Assembly (NCBI GenBank): GCA_964625145.1 | Contig: CAZVAQ010000119.1 | Location: 1-10,586 of the forward strand | Reading direction: 5' to 3' | DNA: 10,586 nucleotides | Source: CAYTRP01 sp964625145 | GTDB taxonomy: Bacteria > Sumerlaeota > Sumerlaeia > SLMS01 > JAHLLQ01 | Shown here: positions 8,761 to 10,586 of the stretch, piece after piece | Layout of the letters: every line of letters starts with the position of its first letter | Numbering within the stretch: position 1 is the stretch's first letter | Position numbers and translations under genes: made by a program | The notes under the pieces: model-generated | The model's database searches: none | Told to the model about the DNA's origin: nothing | Seen by the model: only the letters and a program-made list of their open reading frames with translations

Positions 8761-10395
8761 ATGAATCAAATCAGAAGTCGAGCCCGATGGCTGCTCTCCG
8801 CCTGTGCTGCGGTGTTGCTTGCCGGGTCTTTCACTGCCTGTGCAACCAAGCAACAATCCCAGCAGGATATGGGTAGCTACACACCATTGTCAACGCACCA
8901 GACTCTTGCGAGCCGCGTGGAGCGTCTCGAGAGCCAACGACCCGCCCAGACACCCAGCACGGCGACGACTGCCCATGTCTCCCGCCGTTCGGATGCCCCG
9001 CAGGGGTACAAGTCCGTTGCCATGGCCTTGCCCACCGGCAAGGAATCCACCAGCGCGGTGCTCGTGGAAAAGATGATCCCCGAGTCGGTATCCGTTGGGG
9101 AGCAGTTTGAGTATTTCATCAAGGTCACCAACCTCACGGATGACCTGAACCTGCAGGACGTCATCGTCCGGGATGTCTTCAGCGAGACCTTCCAGGTGGC
9201 GAGCGCCCGCCCGCAGGCTTCGGTGAGCGGCAAGGAGGCGACCTGGAATCTGGGAACGCTTCCCCCTTCCGAATCGGAGACGATCACGATCACCGGCTCG
9301 GCTTCAGAGACGGGGATCCTTGGCGCGTGCGCGACGGTGGAGTACACGCCGTTCCTGTGCATCGAGACCCAGGCGAAGGAACCGGCCCTGGCGATCACGT
9401 ATCGCGGGCCCGCCACCGCCACGACCTGCGATTGCTTCCCGTATAGCCTGACCGTGACCAACCCGGGCACCGGCATCGCGGAGAACGTTCGCGTCTCCAT
9501 CGACCTGCCCGAGGGTCTCAGTGTTGACGGCTCGCGCAGCGTTCGCCTGACCATCGGCGACATGGCACCTGGCGCTTCGGAAACCCGCGACATGACCGTT
9601 TGCGCGTCGCAGGCCGGCAGCTTCACGAGCCTGGCCAGCGCCGTGGCGAACAACGTCAGCCGCGTCGATTCCAGCAATGTGACGACAGAAGTCTGCAAGC
9701 CCGCCATTGAGATGGGCACGACAGGCACCAACCGGATCTACCTCGGCAACGAGGGCGAGTTCTCCGCGACCGTGACCAACACAGCCGGCTGCGACACGCA
9801 GGCGTTCACGGTGAAGGCCACCGTGCCGGCTTGCCTGACCGTGACGCGCGCCTCCGGCGGCGGAACCGTCAACGGCAACACCATCACGTGGAACTTCGAG
9901 AACCTGGGCGCTGGCCAGAGCACATCGGTCACCGTCTATGTCACCGGCGCGTCCATGTGCAGTGGCGAGCGCGTCACCTTCGTGGCCGACGGCAAGTGCG
10001 TCGAAGCCGATGGTGCCGAGCCGGTCGACGTGATTGGCATCCCGGCCATCCTGCTCGAGGTCGTGGACATCAATGACCCCGTGCGCGTGGGCGGAACGAC
10101 GACCTACGTGATCACGGCCACCAACCAGGGCTCTGCCATCGACACGAACGTGACGATCGTGGCCACGGTTGAGGACATGACGATCACGGGCAACTCCGGT
10201 GCCACGACCGGAACGGTGAGCGGCAAGACGATCCGCTTCGCTCCGCTGCCGCGTCTGGAAGTTGGCGCGCGCGTTGAGTGGCGTGTCGAGGTCCGCACGG
10301 ATGCGGCCGGCGACCAGCGCTTCGCCGTCAGCATGACCAGCGACCAGCTCACGCGTCCTGTGGAAGAGACCGAAGCTACCAACGTCTACGAATAA
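8761..10395 (+). CDS. OmcB-like DUF11 repeat lipoprotein (cysteine-rich outer-membrane protein family)
   Basis: A 544-residue exported protein. The N-terminus has arginines, a hydrophobic stretch (about 11-22) and a lipobox-like SFTAC with Cys27, so a lipid-anchored mature protein is likely, although Phe at -3 is less usual. Residues 30-95 are a linker including a short heptad-like LASRVERLES (49-58). Four DUF11-type immunoglobulin-like domains follow, roughly at 98-200, 208-312, 313-413 and 428-544. Recalled against chlamydial OmcB, matching blocks include GDMAPG (266-271), TNQGSAIDTNV (454-464), LPRLE (496-500) and the C-terminal PVEETEATNVY. The mature part has Cys27 plus ten cysteines (190, 200, 223, 225, 281, 312, 344, 358, 400, 413), an even number allowing disulfides, against roughly two dozen in OmcB. 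It is probably a periplasmic or outer-membrane structural protein. The gene is monocistronic, between two terminators. Confidence 0.85.
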   Translation: MNQIRSRARWLLSACAAVLLAGSFTACATKQQSQQDMGSYTPLSTHQTLASRVERLESQRPAQTPSTATTAHVSRRSDAPQGYKSVAMALPTGKESTSAVLVEKMIPESVSVGEQFEYFIKVTNLTDDLNLQDVIVRDVFSETFQVASARPQASVSGKEATWNLGTLPPSESETITITGSASETGILGACATVEYTPFLCIETQAKEPALAITYRGPATATTCDCFPYSLTVTNPGTGIAENVRVSIDLPEGLSVDGSRSVRLTIGDMAPGASETRDMTVCASQAGSFTSLASAVANNVSRVDSSNVTTEVCKPAIEMGTTGTNRIYLGNEGEFSATVTNTAGCDTQAFTVKATVPACLTVTRASGGGTVNGNTITWNFENLGAGQSTSVTVYVTGASMCSGERVTFVADGKCVEADGAEPVDVIGIPAILLEVVDINDPVRVGGTTTYVITATNQGSAIDTNVTIVATVEDMTITGNSGATTGTVSGKTIRFAPLPRLEVGARVEWRVEVRTDAAGDQRFAVSMTSDQLTRPVEETEATNVYE

Positions 10396-10421
10396 GCCCC
10401 TGCGGCGAACCCCTGATGCGG

Positions 10422-10453
10422 ACGCCCCCCGAAGCCTCGGCTTCGGGGGGCGT
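10422..10453 (+). terminator. Strong intrinsic terminator of the OmcB-like gene
   Basis: The arms at 10422-10434 and 10441-10453 are perfect 13-bp complements (six consecutive C:G pairs within), and C10435-G10440 adds one more pair closing a CTCG tetraloop. TTTT at 10453-10456 follows. It begins 27 nt after the stop codon. This is the strongest terminator in the window. Confidence 0.93.
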
Positions 10454-10456
10454 TTT

Positions 10457-10586
10457 GCATGGCGGAGAACTTCGCGCGAGTTGCATATGGAGACCTCCGA
10501 CCAACACCCTTTGAACTTCGCAGTGTGAGTTTGTGCTCATGATTTTTTCGGTCTCGGCCTGCTTTGGCGTGGTTTGGCCCCTTGGT
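10457..10586. other. Window end without a supported gene
   Basis: The 130 bp after the terminator hold no recognisable gene. A nine-base direct repeat, GAACTTCGC, occurs at 10467-10475 and 10513-10521. An ATG at 10539 opens a frame that stays open for 16 codons to the window edge, with hydrophobic residues, but no convincing ribosome binding site precedes it. Confidence 0.4.

Noticed and set aside
10539..10586. Possible start of a further gene running off the window
   Set aside because: Only 16 codons are visible and no good Shine-Dalgarno precedes the ATG, so it cannot be told from chance.

Overview
This is a bacterial chromosomal segment of mostly high GC (about 60% or more in the hppA, permease, fusA and DUF11 genes; visibly lower in the first gene). 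It holds six protein-coding genes and no rRNA, tRNA, CRISPR array or mobile element that I can support. The taxon cannot be fixed from sequence alone. The last gene encodes a multi-domain DUF11 protein that, compared from memory, resembles the chlamydial cysteine-rich outer-membrane protein OmcB over most of its length. Together with a membrane pyrophosphatase and a stand-alone EF-G gene, this points to an uncultured lineage in or near the PVC group (Planctomycetes/Verrucomicrobia/Chlamydiae/Lentisphaerae) or a comparable candidate phylum. That placement is inference.

Layout. 1-266 is a non-coding leader with two short hairpins and a candidate promoter. 267-1478 (+) is an exported glucose/sorbosone-dehydrogenase-type beta-propeller protein. 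1512-2291 (-) is an aldose 1-epimerase-like enzyme, convergent with it and only 33 bp away. 2292-2617 is a divergent intergenic region. 2618-4657 (+) is the K+-dependent-type membrane pyrophosphatase HppA, followed after 47 bp by a 12-helix APC-family permease (4705-5949), probably one transcript. 5950-6284 is a leader region with a perfect TATAAT box and a hairpin. 6285-8384 is translation elongation factor G, closed by an intrinsic terminator at 8417-8444. 8445-8760 is non-coding and ends in an inverted repeat and a strong Shine-Dalgarno sequence. 8761-10395 is the OmcB-like lipoprotein, closed by a very strong intrinsic terminator at 10422-10453. 10457-10586 has no gene I can support.

Functional picture. 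The first two genes both belong to sugar-handling families (oxidation of exported or environmental aldoses; anomer interconversion), but they are on opposite strands and are not an operon. HppA and the APC permease are a plausible pair: the pump uses pyrophosphate to build an ion gradient and the permease may use such a gradient for solute uptake. fusA and the OmcB-like gene each look monocistronic. The most noteworthy item is the OmcB-like protein, which carries a lipobox and a reduced cysteine set. I saw no defence, secretion or other multi-gene accessory system.
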